From Flavobacteriales bacterium (GTDB lineage: Bacteria > Bacteroidota > Bacteroidia > Flavobacteriales > Flavobacteriaceae): a stretch of DNA of 32,264 nucleotides. A model generated the notes under the pieces. It was not told where the DNA came from, ran no database searches, and worked only from the letters and a program-made list of their open reading frames with translations. The position numbers were made by a program, and so were the translations under genes. Location of the stretch: contig JABMNH010000035.1 in the NCBI GenBank assembly GCA_013205245.1, positions 1 to 32,264 of the forward strand, written 5' to 3'. Of this stretch, positions 1-8,018 are shown piece by piece. Each line of letters starts with the position of its first letter. The stretch's first letter is position 1.

Positions 1-326
1 TAGCCATTCTTATCTATTCGTTTTGGTGCTCTCTCATTTGTAATAATCTTAGCATCTTGTAATTTTCTTCCTAATTCATCATCTTTAGCAAGAAGTAGAA
101 AATCTTTCTCTAATCCCAACACTTGCAATACAAGTAAATATGAACCAATACTTACTGTAGGTTTACCCTTTTCAATTGCAGACAAAGTTGGTCTACTAAT
201 ATTCGCACGCTCAGCCACTTGTTGAGAACTGAATTTTCTTCTCAAGCGAGCAAGCTTAATATTTTTACCCATATCATCAAGAATTCTTCTAGTCTTTGGC
301 AATATTATCATCTTCTTTTTTGTCAT
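1..326 (-). CDS. HipB-like XRE-family HTH regulator (3' end cut by window edge)
   Basis: An open frame starts at an ATG (326-324) and runs off the left edge after about 108 codons. The product begins MTKKKMIILPKTRRIL and carries a helix-turn-helix of the XRE/Cro type at about residues 20-75, with the typical QQVAERANISRPTLSAIEKG core. This layout (short N-terminal extension, HTH, then a basic tail) resembles HipB-type antitoxins, whose gene normally lies just before a hipA kinase toxin gene. The next gene in the transcription direction is outside the window, so the HipA partner is an inference. An inverted repeat overlapping the promoter at 341-366 suggests it represses itself. It could also be a solitary XRE regulator. 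Confidence 0.8.
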   Translation of the reverse strand, partial: MTKKKMIILPKTRRILDDMGKNIKLARLRRKFSSQQVAERANISRPTLSAIEKGKPTVSIGSYLLVLQVLGLEKDFLLLAKDDELGRKLQDAKIITNERAPKRIDKNG

Positions 327-340
327 AACATAAAATATGT

Positions 341-366
341 TTTACAAATATACTACTTTTTGTAAA
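341..366 (-). promoter_or_regulatory. Inverted-repeat operator overlapping the promoter of the HTH gene
   Basis: TTTACAAA (341-348) and TTTGTAAA (359-366) form a perfect 8-bp inverted repeat with a 10-bp spacer, 15 bp upstream of the HTH start codon. Read on the minus strand, TATATTTG (352-345) matches the Bacteroidota -7 element TAnnTTTG and overlaps one arm. No good -33 TTG was seen at the usual distance. The arrangement fits autorepression by the adjacent HTH protein; that is inference. Confidence 0.5.
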
Positions 367-471
367 TTATATTTAACATTATGTGAATTATTTTAATAAT
401 CTGGAATTGAAAACATCGATTATATTACGTTTGCCAACGTGTATAGTCAATTGCTAGTTTTGTGTGTACTT

Positions 472-493
472 GGAAAATCCTAGTGGATTTTCC
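472..493. repeat. Short perfect hairpin in the plsC-HTH intergenic region
   Basis: GGAAAATCC (472-480) and GGATTTTCC (485-493) form a perfect 9-bp stem with a TAGT loop. No T-run follows on either strand, so it is not a standard intrinsic terminator, though it lies downstream of plsC. The same gap (327-573) has two direct copies of GCCAACG at 433-439 and 527-533. I see no gene there. Confidence 0.4.
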
Positions 494-573
494 TCTGGTT
501 CGGTTTCTTTTACTAATTTAGTCCTAGCCAACGCAACTTTTCATGCTCTAAACCGATAAGCGACACTCCTAAT

Positions 574-1326
574 TTACCCTTCCCACTCTTTTCTAAACCG
601 AATCATTTCGGCATCAATAACTTTTTTAGATTGGGCAATGAGTGTGTCAACATCATCAGAATAAATGGGGTCTAAATAGCTAATTTTTATTTCGGTGCGC
701 CATTTACCAAAGCAGCGAAAAAAATGGGGCACAAAGGTATCGTTGCCAATCCAAGCATCTGAAAGTAATTTATAATCCATGGCAATAGGTAAAATAGGAA
801 CGCCTAATTGGGCGGCTACTACAAAAGCACCTGGTTTAAAATCTATGGTCGTCGGCTCAATATGTGTGGTCCCTTCTGGCGCTAACAAAATAGAATAGCC
901 ATTTTTTAAGACCTTTCTCATTTTACCCAAAGTATCTTTTCTGCTCTCTCTATTGTCTCGTTTCACAAAAATAACGCCGGTTGTCTTACAGACATTTCCT
1001 ATCAAAGGCCAAGAGGCCACCTCGTCTTTCCCTACAGGATATGCTAACAAGTTTTTTAGAATAACAACTGGGTCAAAATAGCTGCGATGGTCAAAAACTA
1101 TCAATCCCTTTTGGGTGAATTCTTTTCCGTAAACTGTTGCCTTTACACCCAAAATAATATTTATGAGTCTTATAATTGTTCTGCGATGTACAATGCCATT
1201 ATGCATCTTTTTTTTGGCATCTTTATAAAAGAGGTTGGTAAACAAAATTACCCCATAAATAGTTAAAGCAACAAATATAAAAAGGAGCATCCTTACAAGG
1301 GCTAAAGCGTATCTTAATACTATCAT
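574..1326 (-). CDS. plsC: 1-acyl-sn-glycerol-3-phosphate acyltransferase (PlsC family)
   Basis: A 250-residue membrane-associated acyltransferase that should transfer an acyl chain to lysophosphatidic acid, giving phosphatidic acid in phospholipid synthesis. Residues 5-32 form a hydrophobic N-terminal anchor. The catalytic H(X)4D motif is H80-R-S-Y-F-D85, the second block is VKRDNR at 121-126, and the acceptor phosphate-binding block is PEGT at 150-153, all spaced as in the family. The start codon directly follows the stop of the upstream M42 peptidase gene (TAAATG, no gap), so the two are probably co-transcribed and translationally coupled. The exact acyl acceptor cannot be told from sequence; some family members remodel other lysolipids. 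Confidence 0.9.
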   Translation of the reverse strand: MIVLRYALALVRMLLFIFVALTIYGVILFTNLFYKDAKKKMHNGIVHRRTIIRLINIILGVKATVYGKEFTQKGLIVFDHRSYFDPVVILKNLLAYPVGKDEVASWPLIGNVCKTTGVIFVKRDNRESRKDTLGKMRKVLKNGYSILLAPEGTTHIEPTTIDFKPGAFVVAAQLGVPILPIAMDYKLLSDAWIGNDTFVPHFFRCFGKWRTEIKISYLDPIYSDDVDTLIAQSKKVIDAEMIRFRKEWEG

Positions 1327-2415
1327 TTATTTAAAATAGCTAAAGCTTTTATTTGGATCGATTTCTAGTAAACTGTTGTAAATAAGTTTAATCACATTCT
1401 CTACATCATCTTTATGAACCATTTCTACAGTGGTGTGCATATACCGCAATGCCAATGAAATTAATGCAGATGGCACGCCACCATTACTGTAAGCAAAAGC
1501 ATCTGTATCTGTTCCCGTAGCACGGGATGATGCCAAACGCTGAAAAGGAATTTTATTTTTTTCGGCGACTTCAAGAATAAGTTCGCGCACATTATTCTGT
1601 ACTGCAGGCGCATAGGTAATTACAGGACCTGCACCACATTTGGTTTCGCCTTCCTTCTTTTTATCTATCATTGGCGTTGTGGTATCGTGACAAACATCGG
1701 TAATAATAGCCAAGTTTGGTTGTATTGTATGCGTAATCATTTCGGCGCCACGCAAACCAATTTCTTCTTGAACGGAATTGGTAATGTACAACCCGAATGG
1801 TAAAGTCTTTTTGTTTTCTTTAAGCAAACGCGCCACTTCGGCAATCATAAAGCCGCCCATACGGTTGTCTAAAGCACGACACACAAATTTATTTTTATTT
1901 AAAATCATAAAGGCATCAGGATAAGTAATGACACAGCCTACATGTACACCAAGTGCTTCAACTTCGTCTTTAGTTTCACATCCCACATCAATAAAAATAT
2001 TATCTAATTTGGGCGATTCTTCTTTAGTAGCTATTCTGGTATGAATGGCAGGCCAGCCAAAAACACCTTTTACAATGCCTTTTTTTGTGTGGATGTTGAC
2101 ACGTTTTGAAGCCGCAATTTGATGATCGCTACCGCCGTTTCTGATGACATAAATCAATCCTTCTGGCGTGATGTAATTTACATACCACGAAATCTCATCG
2201 GCATGACCTTCTATCACCACTTTAAAAGGTGCGTCAGGATTTATAATCCCAACGGCGGTGCCATAACTATCGGTAATAAAAGTATCGACATACGGCTTTA
2301 AATAATCCATCCATATTTCCTGTCCGCTACTTTCGTAACCAGTTGGTGAGGCATTATTTAAATATTTTTCTAAAAAGTTTATAGATTTTTTGTTTAAAAC
2401 GGATTTCATCTGCAT
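1327..2415 (-). CDS. M42 family metallopeptidase (glutamyl/deblocking aminopeptidase type)
   Basis: A 362-residue cytosolic aminopeptidase of the M42 (FrvX/CelM, TET-like) family, which trims short peptides and normally forms dodecamers. Metal and catalytic residues fall in family positions: H71 in EGHADE, D183 in ALDNRMGG (bridging metal), the E217-E218 pair in VQEEIGLRGA (general base and ligand), D240 in ITDVCHD and H327 in RYMHTTVE. Two possible starts exist, codon 1 and codon 3 (MKSVL, at 2409); codon 3 looks equally good. A -7 promoter match lies just upstream at 2439-2446. plsC follows with no gap. The substrate is not determined. Confidence 0.92.
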   Translation of the reverse strand: MQMKSVLNKKSINFLEKYLNNASPTGYESSGQEIWMDYLKPYVDTFITDSYGTAVGIINPDAPFKVVIEGHADEISWYVNYITPEGLIYVIRNGGSDHQIAASKRVNIHTKKGIVKGVFGWPAIHTRIATKEESPKLDNIFIDVGCETKDEVEALGVHVGCVITYPDAFMILNKNKFVCRALDNRMGGFMIAEVARLLKENKKTLPFGLYITNSVQEEIGLRGAEMITHTIQPNLAIITDVCHDTTTPMIDKKKEGETKCGAGPVITYAPAVQNNVRELILEVAEKNKIPFQRLASSRATGTDTDAFAYSNGGVPSALISLALRYMHTTVEMVHKDDVENVIKLIYNSLLEIDPNKSFSYFK

Positions 2416-2438
2416 TTAATTTTCATTTATAAGTCTCA

Positions 2439-2446
2439 CAAAAATA
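2439..2446 (-). promoter_or_regulatory. -7 promoter element for the M42 peptidase-plsC pair
   Basis: Minus strand TATTTTTG matches TAnnTTTG, 24 bp before the first ATG of the M42 gene. No clear -33 TTG is present at 19-20 bp. Candidate only. Confidence 0.35.
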
Positions 2447-2477
2447 CAATTATTATTCTTGGAAAGAGAATTTCTTG

Positions 2478-2485
2478 TAATTTTG
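2478..2485 (+). promoter_or_regulatory. -7 promoter element for the DUF4294 gene
   Basis: TAATTTTG matches TAnnTTTG, with a TTG at 2459-2461 (16-bp spacing, a little short). Transcription would start only a few bases before the ATG at 2496, giving a very short leader. Confidence 0.35.
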
Positions 2486-2495
2486 GAAACTGTTT

Positions 2496-3194
2496 ATGAA
2501 ACTATATTTACTTATCGGATTAATTTGCTGTAGCCTCATTGTAAATGCACAAGAAAGAGAAGAATTTATAAGAGATTCTATCCTTCTTAAGCATGATTTT
2601 ATTATGATAAGAAACGATTCTGCCACCATAAATTTGAATCCGGTTTTTGTATTAAAACGCATACATTTTAAAAATTCTAATCAAGGTATTTACTATTATT
2701 GGTATCGTAAAAAAGTTTTAAAAACCTATCCTTACGCCACGCTCACAGCTGAAAAATTGATTCTTTTGAACAAAGATTTAGAAAAAATTAAATCTAAAAG
2801 AAAGCGTAGAAAACACATCAAAAAAATACAGAAATATATGGAAGGTGAGTTTACCGACCAACTCAAAAAAATGACCCGCACAGAAGGTCGCATTCTCATA
2901 AAATTGGTTTATAGACAAACGGGGATGAGTGTTTTCTCACTTATAAAAGAATACCGCAGTGGTTGGAAAGCTTTTTGGTATCAAACAACAGCCCGTTTGT
3001 TTAAATTATCGCTTAAAAAAGAATACCATCCAGAAACTATTGGTAAAGATTTTATTGTTGAAGATATTTTACAACGTGCTTTTATTGACGGCTCTCTCAT
3101 ACCTCAACCCGCAAAAGCACCTATTGATTTTCAACAAATAAGTCTCAAATATAAAACGATAGATTATATCAAAGAGATCACTTCTAAAGATTAA
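2496..3194 (+). CDS. DUF4294 domain-containing secreted protein
   Basis: A 232-residue protein with a clear signal peptide (MKLYLLIGLICCSLIVNA, then QE), so it is exported. The rest matches what I recognise as DUF4294, a Bacteroidota family of unknown function: residues 40-200 are basic, with a YYWYRKKVLKTYPYA block near residue 66 and FSLIKEYRSGWKAFWYQ near residue 147. It has no catalytic signature I can identify. It is transcribed divergently from the M42 peptidase gene, a neighbourhood I associate with flavobacteria. Its job is unknown. Confidence 0.8.
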   Translation: MKLYLLIGLICCSLIVNAQEREEFIRDSILLKHDFIMIRNDSATINLNPVFVLKRIHFKNSNQGIYYYWYRKKVLKTYPYATLTAEKLILLNKDLEKIKSKRKRRKHIKKIQKYMEGEFTDQLKKMTRTEGRILIKLVYRQTGMSVFSLIKEYRSGWKAFWYQTTARLFKLSLKKEYHPETIGKDFIVEDILQRAFIDGSLIPQPAKAPIDFQQISLKYKTIDYIKEITSKD

Positions 3195-3232
3195 AGACAG
3201 TAATTAGATAAGAAAAAAAAGACCAAGCTATT

Positions 3233-4894
3233 TTATCTTTCTAAACCAAGTACTTTTACACCTTGTTCAAAAACAATATCAACAGGAATATTGGCATCGC
3301 TTAAGCGGTCTAAATCCTTTTGCAATTGCGCATCTATAATGCCTTTTTCTGCAACCAATTTAGAAACACCCTCAAAATCGCCTTCGCCTTGTAAACTCAA
3401 AATTAATTGAGATAGGTCTTTTACGGCAATTCCCATTTTATCATAGTTTACGCTGTAAGTTCCATCTTCATTTCTGGTAAAAGCACCTTTATCTTTAAAA
3501 AAATTAAAGCGCACCATATTGGCAATGCCATGGGCATCTGCAGCACCAAAACGAACCGATCTAAAAATACTGGCTAAAAAAGTGGTCATATAATCTTTCA
3601 TATCACCATCAATCTCGCCTTTATCATGCAATTGTTGCACCATATACAAACCTAAAATATCTGCCTTACCTTCTTCTAAAGCCGAATAATATTTTTTCAA
3701 AGCTTCGCGAACAGTGCCTTTGCCATTAATGGTGTTTTTAATACCCAATCCGTGCGCCACTTCGTGAAACATGGTATTGGCAAAAAAGGCATCGAATTTT
3801 ATATACTGTTGTTGATCTTTAGTAATTAACATATCTGAAATTGGCAGTAAAATTTTATCAAACTTAGCTTGCATGGCATTTTTTAATTGCAAACGTCTGG
3901 ATCCTTTTTCGAGCTGTACTTTTTCATCGTTTGGCAAATTAATGGCGATGGTTTTACCGCCAGAATTACAATCGCCTGCATAATAAATAACATCGTAGGC
4001 ATTTAAATCTGATTTAGCCGCTGGCTTTTCTTGTTTGTATTTGTCATCAACTGGTAAATTGGCCTGAAGCTCTGGTAAAAAACTAACGAATTTTGCCAAC
4101 TTTTTACTCCATACCATATCTTTTACCAAAACATACCCTTCGTGGGCAGCTTTATACCCAAACAATTTATCTTCGTAGGTTTCAATTGGGCCGATAACAA
4201 TATCAAGTTGGTTGGTTTTCATATCCATCCAAGCCATATCACTTTCAAAATAATCATCATCTAACAAAGCCTTTGCACGTAAGTGTAAATATTTTTTTAG
4301 TGATGTATCTTGTGCTAAAACTGCCGCCTCACTCAATAAACCAGCGACTTGTTTTAGTTGGGTTTCAAACATTTTATGATAGGGCACAGTGTAAAGCGCG
4401 CCCGTATCTTCATTTCGTCTTACAAAAGTGTATAAATCCTTTTTATCATCAGATTTAAAAGCTTCAAACTCTTCTTTTTGCATATCTGATGGGTAAAAAT
4501 TAGCCCCTTCTGGTTTCTCTCCTATACCGTCAATAAAAGGATTATTGTCTTTTAATCTGTCCCATGGGCCATAATTTATCTCAATATATTTTTGAGTGTT
4601 TTTATCATTAACTTTAGCTAAAAGCACTTGCTTATTGCCATAAGTTTCTTCCCAAAACAGCTCATTCATTATATCTGCCGCCTTAATTAAAAGCGGAATC
4701 ATCTTTTTCTGATTAACAGATAATTTACTTAAATCGGTTGTTAATTTTACAGAAATATACGAGTCAATATTCTTTTGCATTTCTGTTTTAATGTTGGTTT
4801 CTTTTACTTGTTTTTTTGGCAACCTTGCATTATCTGTTTTGCAAGCTGATATCAAAATAAAAAATAATGAAATGATTAGGAATTTGATTCTCAT
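3233..4894 (-). CDS. M49-like (dipeptidyl-peptidase III type) zinc peptidase, lipoprotein
   Basis: A 553-residue protein with a lipoprotein signal (lipobox LISAC, C18), so it is anchored to a membrane facing the periplasm. The zinc site is HEVAH at 377-381 plus EEGKAD at 407-412; the second motif is the M49 type (EExRAD/E), with E408 the expected third ligand. Classical DPP III has a hexapeptide HExxGH, while this protein has a pentapeptide HExxH followed by G. Relatives in Bacteroidota are often loosely annotated as zinc hydrolase or even dihydrofolate reductase; the latter is not supported here. Expected role: release of dipeptides in the periplasm. It starts 3 bp after the mscS stop, so the two form an operon. 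Confidence 0.85.
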   Translation of the reverse strand: MRIKFLIISLFFILISACKTDNARLPKKQVKETNIKTEMQKNIDSYISVKLTTDLSKLSVNQKKMIPLLIKAADIMNELFWEETYGNKQVLLAKVNDKNTQKYIEINYGPWDRLKDNNPFIDGIGEKPEGANFYPSDMQKEEFEAFKSDDKKDLYTFVRRNEDTGALYTVPYHKMFETQLKQVAGLLSEAAVLAQDTSLKKYLHLRAKALLDDDYFESDMAWMDMKTNQLDIVIGPIETYEDKLFGYKAAHEGYVLVKDMVWSKKLAKFVSFLPELQANLPVDDKYKQEKPAAKSDLNAYDVIYYAGDCNSGGKTIAINLPNDEKVQLEKGSRRLQLKNAMQAKFDKILLPISDMLITKDQQQYIKFDAFFANTMFHEVAHGLGIKNTINGKGTVREALKKYYSALEEGKADILGLYMVQQLHDKGEIDGDMKDYMTTFLASIFRSVRFGAADAHGIANMVRFNFFKDKGAFTRNEDGTYSVNYDKMGIAVKDLSQLILSLQGEGDFEGVSKLVAEKGIIDAQLQKDLDRLSDANIPVDIVFEQGVKVLGLER

Positions 4895-4897
4895 AAT

Positions 4898-6511
4898 TTA
4901 TTGGTTGTTAAAGTCATTAATCGTATTTTTTATGGCATCATCTATTCTCTTTTTATCGATTTGATATTTCATATCGAGCCCATTTTTTTCTGGAAATTGT
5001 TCAATAACAACAGTTGTAGACGGAAAGGCAAAATCGACACCTAGAGCCTTAGCTAGTTTTACAATAGCAATATGTAACCTATGTTTTGAAGATTGCTCTT
5101 CGTTCCATCCTAAGGCAATAAAATAAGTATTCATCAAAATGAGTAAAGCAGAATCTCCAAAACCTGTAAACTCAACATTGTAAGCATCGCTACGGGTATC
5201 TGGATGTGCCTTAATAATTGCGCGTACACCATTTACAAAAGCCTCTATTAATTCTGGTGGTGTATCATAACGCAAACCAAGTTGTGTATTATAACGGCGG
5301 TATAACCGTAAGCCTTTATTATTTACTACCATTTCTGAAAGGGAACTGTTCGGAATTTGAATCAAAGAAGTATCGGCAGCACGCACACGGGTAGACCTAA
5401 AGCCAACCTCCTCTACAGTACCAACAACGCTTCCTGCTTCTATCCAATCGCCAATCTGAAAGGGCTGGTCTAAAAATATCATAAAAGTGCCTATGAGATT
5501 CTTAACAGTGTCTTGAGAGGCAAAGGCAAGAGCCAAACCTCCAATAGAGGCGCCCGCAATTAATGCAGTTGTATCTACACCTAAAATTTTTAATAAATTA
5601 AATATACCAACTATAAAAACCAAAACCCGTAATATGTTATTGAGTATTGGCACCAATTGATCGTCTAATTTACTTTCGGTTTTTGAAGCGATATCGGCAT
5701 AAATTTCCATCACAACAGAAACCAATTTCAGGAAAACGTATATCCAAAATATTGTCATGGCAATATCTAAACCTAAAAACAAAAAGCTATTTATGCTTAA
5801 TGGTAATTGTAACATGGGGATTTGCCTTTCTACAATCCAAAAAACAAATAATAGGGTTATGGGTCTTGACAATTTATTCAAGGCTTCATTTATAGATTCA
5901 CTTGTGTTTTTTACTAAAAGTCTTTCTATCTTTTTTAGGATAAAATATATGATGCGTTTAAAAAGATGGAAAATAATAAACCCTAAAAATAGCAACAAAA
6001 TAAATCCAAAATATTGCCAAACCTCAATGCCGAAAAATATTTTATGAAATGATTCTGGGATTATTTTTTTCAAAAAGGACGTCCCCCAAGGATAAACATC
6101 ATTGTACAATTTATCTATTTGTGAGATTGTATGCGCAGAATAATACCACTTTCCTACAACTTTTTCTAAATATATTTCGGGCATTTTATTCGGAAATAAA
6201 ATATAAATATTCTTATTGCTCACACTTGTTGTATCTATATAATTATTATTTCTAGGCAACTTAGTTACATCTACACGCAAGCCTTTTCCGTCAAGAATTT
6301 TTTTAAGTTTTATGGCTTTTTGTTCGGCCTGTTTCCCTATATATCCGTAAATGGTAATAGCGGCTTTTTCTGGTTGATAAGAATCTGATTGTAAAAAATA
6401 TAAATGGGTGTAAATAGTTGTGTAAGGTGATGTTAAATCTGCTTTTACTTCGGGCTCTTGTGCAAAACCAACGGTACATATAAAAAGAATGAGTATAAAA
6501 ATATTTTTCAT
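4898..6511 (-). CDS. MscS family mechanosensitive ion channel
   Basis: A channel that opens under membrane tension and protects against osmotic downshock. I choose the start at 6511 (MKNIFILILFICTVGFAQEP), which gives a proper signal peptide and 537 residues; the frame stays open to 6601 but that extension would cover the promoter candidate at 6550-6557. Counting from 6511: an extracytoplasmic region (20-160), helices near 164-183, 216-237, 243-270 and 296-312, the MscS pore segment (LIAGASIGGLALAFASQDTV, 318-336), then the beta domain with FQIGDWIE (351-358) and PNSSLSEMVVNN. The large N-terminal domain makes it an MscK/YbdG-like long form. The M49 peptidase gene follows 3 bp later. Confidence 0.9.
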   Translation of the reverse strand: MKNIFILILFICTVGFAQEPEVKADLTSPYTTIYTHLYFLQSDSYQPEKAAITIYGYIGKQAEQKAIKLKKILDGKGLRVDVTKLPRNNNYIDTTSVSNKNIYILFPNKMPEIYLEKVVGKWYYSAHTISQIDKLYNDVYPWGTSFLKKIIPESFHKIFFGIEVWQYFGFILLLFLGFIIFHLFKRIIYFILKKIERLLVKNTSESINEALNKLSRPITLLFVFWIVERQIPMLQLPLSINSFLFLGLDIAMTIFWIYVFLKLVSVVMEIYADIASKTESKLDDQLVPILNNILRVLVFIVGIFNLLKILGVDTTALIAGASIGGLALAFASQDTVKNLIGTFMIFLDQPFQIGDWIEAGSVVGTVEEVGFRSTRVRAADTSLIQIPNSSLSEMVVNNKGLRLYRRYNTQLGLRYDTPPELIEAFVNGVRAIIKAHPDTRSDAYNVEFTGFGDSALLILMNTYFIALGWNEEQSSKHRLHIAIVKLAKALGVDFAFPSTTVVIEQFPEKNGLDMKYQIDKKRIDDAIKNTINDFNNQ

Positions 6512-6549
6512 AATATGCTTAATTGTTAAACCAATGTTAAATACTGCTT

Positions 6550-6557
6550 CAAAAATA
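6550..6557 (-). promoter_or_regulatory. -7 promoter element for the mscS-like operon
   Basis: Minus strand TATTTTTG matches TAnnTTTG. A TTTG lies 22 bp further upstream, slightly more than the usual 19-20 bp. Its place downstream of 6601 supports the translation start at 6511. Confidence 0.35.
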
Positions 6558-6616
6558 AACCTTTTATATTTAGTTAAGTCAAAGCAGTATAAATAAATCA
6601 TATAAAATTTACACCC

Positions 6617-7066
6617 ATGAAAAAAATAATCATTCTTTTAGTTGTCCTGGTAAGTATGAGTACTTACGCACAACACAGACCCGAAAAACAAAACAATCAA
6701 AAACGTTTTGCTCAAAATTTCACATCAGAACAAAATGCTACTTTGAAGTCTAAAAAAATGGCTTTGCATTTAGATTTAAATACGGCGCAACAAAATAAGA
6801 TTTATGCCCTTATTTTAAAACAAGAACAAAAACGCGATCAGTTTAGAATAAAACGCCAATCATTAAAGGACGATGAAATGAAAATAACACCTGAGAAACG
6901 TTTTGAAATGATGGATAAAGGTTTGGATGCAAAGCTTGCTTTTCAAAGTGAAATGAAAACAATATTAAGCCCAAAACAATATGAAATTTGGAAAAAACAC
7001 GCCAAAAAAAATGATGACTCTAGGTTTAGAAAACCTGAAATACATCAACAAAAAAGAAGATCATAA
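6617..7066 (+). CDS. Spy/CpxP-like periplasmic protein
   Basis: A 149-residue exported protein with a signal peptide (MKKIIILLVVLVSMSTYAQ). The mature part is helical and highly charged, with two LTxxQ-like repeats: LDLNTAQQNKI (about residues 52-62) and LSPKQYEIW (about 117-125). That spacing is typical of the CpxP/Spy fold, a cradle-shaped dimer that binds unfolded or envelope proteins. The C-terminal tail is very basic. It is divergent from the mechanosensitive channel gene and ends in its own terminator, so it is a single-gene unit. The chaperone role is inferred from family resemblance only. Confidence 0.7.
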   Translation: MKKIIILLVVLVSMSTYAQHRPEKQNNQKRFAQNFTSEQNATLKSKKMALHLDLNTAQQNKIYALILKQEQKRDQFRIKRQSLKDDEMKITPEKRFEMMDKGLDAKLAFQSEMKTILSPKQYEIWKKHAKKNDDSRFRKPEIHQQKRRS

Positions 7067-7090
7067 TTGGTTAGTTTGGTTTTAGATTGC

Positions 7091-7129
7091 AAGATGCCTG
7101 GTGTTTATTCACTAGGTGTCTTATTTTTT
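7091..7129 (+). terminator. Intrinsic terminator after the Spy-like gene
   Basis: AAGATGCCTGGTG (7091-7103) pairs with CACTAGGTGTCTT (7110-7122) around a TTTATT loop: 13 pairs including three G-U wobbles. A T-run follows at 7124-7129. It overlaps the stop codon of the convergent glucosaminidase gene. Confidence 0.75.
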
Positions 7130-8017
7130 AATGATAAGTTCTTGACCTATTGAAAGTGCATTTGAATCTAAACTATTCCATTTCTTTAAATCTTTAACTG
7201 TCACACCTAATTTTTTAGAAATAGCATATAAAGTCTCTCCTTTTTTAACTGTATATGTGTTTGTTTTTAAAATTTCGTTTGGTTCTTTTACTTCTTGTTT
7301 TATAGAAATTGAATCTTTTTTTACAACCACAGTTTCTTCAACCACAACAGCATTTTTTTTATGGCGCTTATGATGTAACACCTCATCATCATAAAGGTAC
7401 AATTTATAGTCTTCAATTATCCCAATCAATTTTTTAGGATATTTCGGATCTGTAGCATAACCCGCTTTTTTTAAACCCTTAGCCCATGCTTTATAATCGG
7501 CTTTTTTAAGTTTAAAGAGAAAAGAATAGCGCCCTCTATTTTTTAAAAACAAGGAATGATCTTTAAATGATCCTATGGGATGGCTGTATTTTCTAAAACA
7601 TTCATTTTTTTTATCATCATCATGACGCACATAATCACCAGTCCAACCCTTATGACATTTTATACCAAAATGATTGTTAGATTTAAGTGACAATCTGCTT
7701 AAACCACTACCCGATTCTACAATGCCTTGTGCCAATGTAATACTTGCCGGAATCTTATATTCCTTCATTTCAATAATAGCCAAAGGCGCAAAATTATTGA
7801 TGTAATTGAGGGTTGCTTGACGCGGATTAACCGACTTATTCTTAACCTTTTTAAACACCTCTTTAGCCTTATCAATATCCTCTTTAGGGATAACAACAAC
7901 CGATTCTTTATGTCTTTTGGGTGAATAATTTTTGTATTTAACTGTTTTTTTATGAGAACCGCAACTTGCCAAAATGAATGTTAAGGACAGAACCCAAATA
8001 AAATTTTTATATATCAT
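7121..8017 (-). CDS. Glucosaminidase (peptidoglycan hydrolase) lipoprotein with LysM domain
   Basis: A 298-residue lipoprotein (lipobox LASC, C19). Residues about 70-215 are a glycoside hydrolase family 73-type N-acetylglucosaminidase domain; E101 in ITLAQGIVESGSG is the likely catalytic acid, followed by SNNHFGIKCHKGW and the GYATDPKYPKKL block. A short linker leads to one C-terminal LysM domain (about 253-298, TYTVKKGETLYAISKKLGVT) that binds peptidoglycan. It probably cleaves glycan strands during cell-wall turnover or division from an outer-membrane anchor. Only 1 bp separates it from the stop of the upstream PLP-enzyme gene, so they are co-transcribed although functionally unrelated. Confidence 0.92.
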   Translation of the reverse strand: MIYKNFIWVLSLTFILASCGSHKKTVKYKNYSPKRHKESVVVIPKEDIDKAKEVFKKVKNKSVNPRQATLNYINNFAPLAIIEMKEYKIPASITLAQGIVESGSGLSRLSLKSNNHFGIKCHKGWTGDYVRHDDDKKNECFRKYSHPIGSFKDHSLFLKNRGRYSFLFKLKKADYKAWAKGLKKAGYATDPKYPKKLIGIIEDYKLYLYDDEVLHHKRHKKNAVVVEETVVVKKDSISIKQEVKEPNEILKTNTYTVKKGETLYAISKKLGVTVKDLKKWNSLDSNALSIGQELIIKK

Positions 8018-8018
8018 A

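Noticed and set aside
2453-2662. Minus-strand 69-residue frame opposite the DUF4294 start
   Set aside because: No domain or signal; it lies over the promoter and signal peptide of a better gene.
6512-6601. N-terminal extension of the MscS frame to 6601
   Set aside because: It lacks a signal sequence, hides the obvious signal peptide at 6511 and overlaps a -7 promoter element.
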